Below, one piece after another: positions 6,116 through 7,781 of a stretch of DNA of 7,781 nt (position 1 is its first letter; every line of letters starts with the position of its first letter). A model generated the notes under the pieces. The model searched no databases. It worked only from the letters and a program-made list of their open reading frames with translations, and had not been told where the DNA came from. Source of the stretch: UBA5314 sp039679855 (GTDB lineage: Bacteria > Bacillota > Syntrophomonadia > Syntrophomonadales > Syntrophomonadaceae); contig JBDKUE010000197.1 of assembly GCA_039679855.1 (NCBI GenBank), positions 1-7,781 of the forward strand. Reading direction: 5' to 3'. The position numbers and the translations under genes were made by a program.

Positions 6116-6862
6116 ATGTGTAAAAAAGTGACAGATAAACTAGCCGGAATAAATGCTATAATGGAAGCCCTGAAAGGGCGGCGCAAGATTCACAAGATCT
6201 TTGTGCAGAGTGGGAAGAAGAACCAGCGTCTTGAAGAATTACTGCTAACCGCCGGGAAAAAAGGAGTGTTTGTCCAGGAGGTTGAGAAAGAACGCCTGAA
6301 CCAGATGTATAAAGTGGGAAACCACCAGGGCATTATCGCAACAGTTGATGCCTTTTCCTATGCTTCGGTGGAAGAGATCCTGGAAAAAGCGGCCCTATCG
6401 GGGCAGCCGCCCCTCGTATTAATTCTGGACGGAATCGAGGACCCGCAGAATCTGGGGGCTATTATTCGCACCGCTGAATGCGCCGGCGTGCATGGCATTA
6501 TAGTGCCCCGCCACAACAGCGCTGAAATAACCGATGCAGTGGCCAGGGTTGCAGCCGGAGCGGTTGAACACGTTTTGATCGCGCAGGAGACCAACCTGGT
6601 CAATGTCATGAAGAAACTTAAAGATCTGGGTCTATGGATAGTAGGCAGTGAAATGAACGCCCGGGCTGACTATTTTTCCACTGCATTTCCCAGTCCCACT
6701 GCCCTGGTGGTAGGTGGAGAGGGGAAGGGGGTGCGCAAGCTGGTCTTGGAAAACTGCGATCTGGTGGTCAAGATTCCCATGTATGGGCAGATCACTTCGC
6801 TAAATGCCTCTGTAGCTGCATCATTGCTGATTTACGAGGCTTTGCGCCAGCGAGCCGAGTAG
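6116..6862 (+). CDS. rlmB: 23S rRNA (guanosine 2'-O-)methyltransferase RlmB, TrmH/SpoU family
   Basis: SPOUT-class methyltransferase that uses S-adenosylmethionine to 2'-O-methylate a guanosine in the peptidyl-transferase P loop of 23S rRNA (G2251 in E. coli). At 248 residues it fits the family (E. coli about 243). The N-terminal substrate-binding domain spans about 7-82 (LAGINAIMEALKGRRKIHKI). The three SpoU motifs are all present: motif 1 with DPQNLGAIIRTAECAG (109-124), motif 2 with VVGGEGKGVRKL (198-209) and motif 3 with KIPMYGQITSLNASVAAS (219-236), giving the knotted SAM site. The start is uncertain: the AAGGGGG tract (6109-6115) abuts the ATG at 6116 with no spacer, so the in-frame GTG at 6128 (V-T-D-K-L-A-G) is a real alternative with a spacing of about 12. 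In Clostridia rlmB is commonly found just upstream of sigH, as here. Ends in TAG. Confidence 0.95.
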   Translation: MCKKVTDKLAGINAIMEALKGRRKIHKIFVQSGKKNQRLEELLLTAGKKGVFVQEVEKERLNQMYKVGNHQGIIATVDAFSYASVEEILEKAALSGQPPLVLILDGIEDPQNLGAIIRTAECAGVHGIIVPRHNSAEITDAVARVAAGAVEHVLIAQETNLVNVMKKLKDLGLWIVGSEMNARADYFSTAFPSPTALVVGGEGKGVRKLVLENCDLVVKIPMYGQITSLNASVAASLLIYEALRQRAE

Positions 6863-6947
6863 CTGGCTGAAGAGTAGAAACGTCCGGGGGGCTCCCCTTC
6901 AGTTTGGGATTTTGCCCGGAAAATAGGCTTTTACAGGCTTTGGCAGC

Positions 6948-6976
6948 TTGACTATTAGGGAAGCAATTTATATAAT
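6948..6976 (+). promoter_or_regulatory. Sigma-A type promoter of sigH
   Basis: TTGACT at 6948-6953, a 17-base spacer, and a perfect TATAAT at 6971-6976. Transcription would begin near 6983, leaving a leader of about 60 bases before the sigH ATG. Just upstream, AGGCTT occurs twice, 10 bases apart (6925 and 6935), which could be a regulator site but is too short to assert. Confidence 0.85.
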
Positions 6977-7042
6977 AAGATATGCGTGCATAATGAGATC
7001 CGGGTGTCTCTTCAGAAACATTGAGCTATTGGAGGCGATGGA

Positions 7043-7693
7043 ATGGCTAGTTCTCTCGCTGTTAAAAAGATACTTGTTCCTTTTACAGAAATGCCGGATG
7101 AAGAAATCGTGGAATTGGCCCAGCAAGGGGAGCAATTCGCTGTTGAGTACCTGGTAGACAAGTATAAGAACTTTGTCAGAGCGAAGGCAAGGTCTTATTT
7201 TCTGATCGGGGCCGATAAAGAGGATATCATACAAGAGGGTATGATTGGCCTGTTTAAGGCTATCCGCGATTATAAATTGGACAAGCTAACCTCGTTCCGG
7301 GCATTCGCCGAGTTGTGTATAACCAGACAGATCATTACCGCCATTAAAACTGCCACACGGCAGAAGCACATTCCATTAAATTCCTACGTTTCCTTAAACA
7401 AGCCCATATATGATGAAGAATCTGACCGGACTCTTATTGATATTCTCTCGACCACAAAAATAACCAATCCGGAAGAGATAATCATCAGCCGGGAAGAATT
7501 CATTTTTATTGAGAAAAAAATGGGTGAGATTCTCTCATCACTGGAGTGGAAAGTGTTGATGGCCTACCTGGAGGGCAAATCCTACCAGGAAATAGCTGTA
7601 GAATTAAAGCGACATGTAAAGTCGATCGACAACGCCCTGCAGAGAGTTAAGCGGAAACTGGAAAAATACCTTGAAGACCGCAATGAATTGTAG
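7043..7693 (+). CDS. sigH: RNA polymerase sigma-H factor (sporulation / transition state)
   Basis: Alternative sigma-70 family factor directing early sporulation and stationary-phase genes in Bacillota. At 216 residues it matches B. subtilis SigH (218). Region 2 spans about 32-105, including VEYLVDKYKNFVRAKARSYF (34-53), the core-binding ADKEDIIQEGMIGLFKAIRD (57-76) and the -10 recognition part FRAFAELCITRQIITAIKTA (85-104). The signature KHIPLNSYVSLNKP (108-121) follows. Region 4 is about 162-212: LSSLEWKVLMAYLEGKSYQE (164-183) with a helix-turn-helix around YQEIAVELKRHVKSIDNALQ (181-200) for -35 recognition. The ATG at 7043 is set by TTGGAGG at 7029-7035; an out-of-frame ATG at 7038 is ignored. 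It is transcribed from the TTGACT/TATAAT promoter at 6948-6976. The NYN-domain ribonuclease gene often found between rlmB and sigH is absent here. Base composition is visibly more AT-rich than the CoA-transferase genes. Confidence 0.97.
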   Translation: MASSLAVKKILVPFTEMPDEEIVELAQQGEQFAVEYLVDKYKNFVRAKARSYFLIGADKEDIIQEGMIGLFKAIRDYKLDKLTSFRAFAELCITRQIITAIKTATRQKHIPLNSYVSLNKPIYDEESDRTLIDILSTTKITNPEEIIISREEFIFIEKKMGEILSSLEWKVLMAYLEGKSYQEIAVELKRHVKSIDNALQRVKRKLEKYLEDRNEL

Positions 7694-7722
7694 TTGACTT
7701 TGGTTTTGCCAGGGTATAAAAT
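7694..7722 (+). promoter_or_regulatory. Promoter of the tRNA gene(s) downstream of sigH
   Basis: TTGACT (7694-7699) directly follows the sigH stop codon. After a 17-base spacer comes TAAAAT (7717-7722); an overlapping TATAAA (7715-7720) would give a 15-base spacer. The start point would fall a few bases before the tRNA 5' end at 7735, so the transcript would have almost no leader. Confidence 0.65.
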
Positions 7723-7734
7723 ATTATTTGCTGA

Positions 7735-7781
7735 GCCGAGCTAGCTCAATGGCAGAGCAGCTGATTTGTAATCAGCAGGTT
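7735..7781 (+). tRNA. tRNA-Thr (anticodon UGU), 3' part outside the window
   Basis: The first 47 bases of a tRNA. Acceptor strand GCCGAGC (7735-7741), then T8-A9, D-stem GCTC/GAGC (7744-7747, 7755-7758) with loop AATGGCA, anticodon stem GCTGA/TCAGC (7760-7764, 7772-7776) and loop TTTGTAA (7765-7771). Anticodon TGT is at 7767-7769, reading ACA and other ACN threonine codons. The variable loop begins at 7777; the T-arm and the acceptor 3' strand lie beyond the window, so acceptor pairing cannot be checked. Confidence 0.93.

Noticed and set aside
6886..6908. Possible terminator after rlmB (GGGG/CCCC hairpin followed by TTCAGTTT)
   Set aside because: Only 4 bp of stem with a tight loop and no real T-run; transcription from rlmB may simply continue into sigH.
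6948..7157. Small + strand open frame (69 codons) upstream of and overlapping sigH
   Set aside because: Its start lies in the sigH promoter -35 box, it has no ribosome binding site, and it overlaps sigH in another frame.
1..7781. CRISPR array, insertion sequence, phage or toxin-antitoxin genes
   Set aside because: I searched by eye for regularly spaced repeats, terminal inverted repeats, transposase motifs and small paired genes and found none.

Overview
The window looks like chromosomal DNA of an anaerobic, probably spore-forming Bacillota (class Clostridia, possibly a syntrophic fatty-acid oxidiser or a relative). Three things point there. It carries rlmB followed by sigH and a tRNA-Thr, a neighbourhood common in Clostridia. 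It has strong AAGGAGG-type ribosome binding sites and sigma-A type promoters. It also carries a beta-oxidation / CoA-transferase gene set typical of anaerobic acid metabolism. The exact genus cannot be read from the sequence. All genes are on the + strand.

Left part (1-6020): a six-gene acyl-CoA metabolism cluster. It holds two successive A/B pairs of a glutaconate-CoA-transferase-like (family I) enzyme (2-877 with 967-1773; 1880-2836 with 2843-3718), then a thiolase (3813-4991) and a 3-hydroxyacyl-CoA dehydrogenase (5016-5873). It closes with a clear intrinsic terminator (5985-6019). No internal terminator was seen, so the six genes may be one operon entered from the left of the window. Inferred job: the CoA transferases move CoA between a carboxylic acid and an acyl-CoA, the dehydrogenase oxidises a 3-hydroxyacyl-CoA (or works in reverse), and the thiolase cleaves or makes the 3-ketoacyl-CoA. 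No enoyl-CoA hydratase or acyl-CoA dehydrogenase lies in the window, so the substrate and direction are open.

Right part (6116-7781): housekeeping genes. These are rlmB (23S rRNA ribose methyltransferase), sigH (sporulation/transition-state sigma factor) behind a near-consensus sigma-A promoter, and the first 47 bases of a tRNA-Thr(UGU) with its own promoter.

The most interesting observation is in the first gene. Its reading frame is closed by a TAG at 875-877. The same frame then runs open for 29 more codons, keeps the family's C-terminal G-x-x-R-L motif, and ends in TAA overlapping the ATG of the next gene (TAATG, 965-969). The paralogue in the same window has a Tyr codon (TAC, 2753-2755) at exactly the TAG position in a gapless alignment. 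This is a recent nonsense mutation, a sequencing error, or a read-through/recoded amber codon; frequent use of TAG as a normal stop in the neighbouring genes argues against general recoding.
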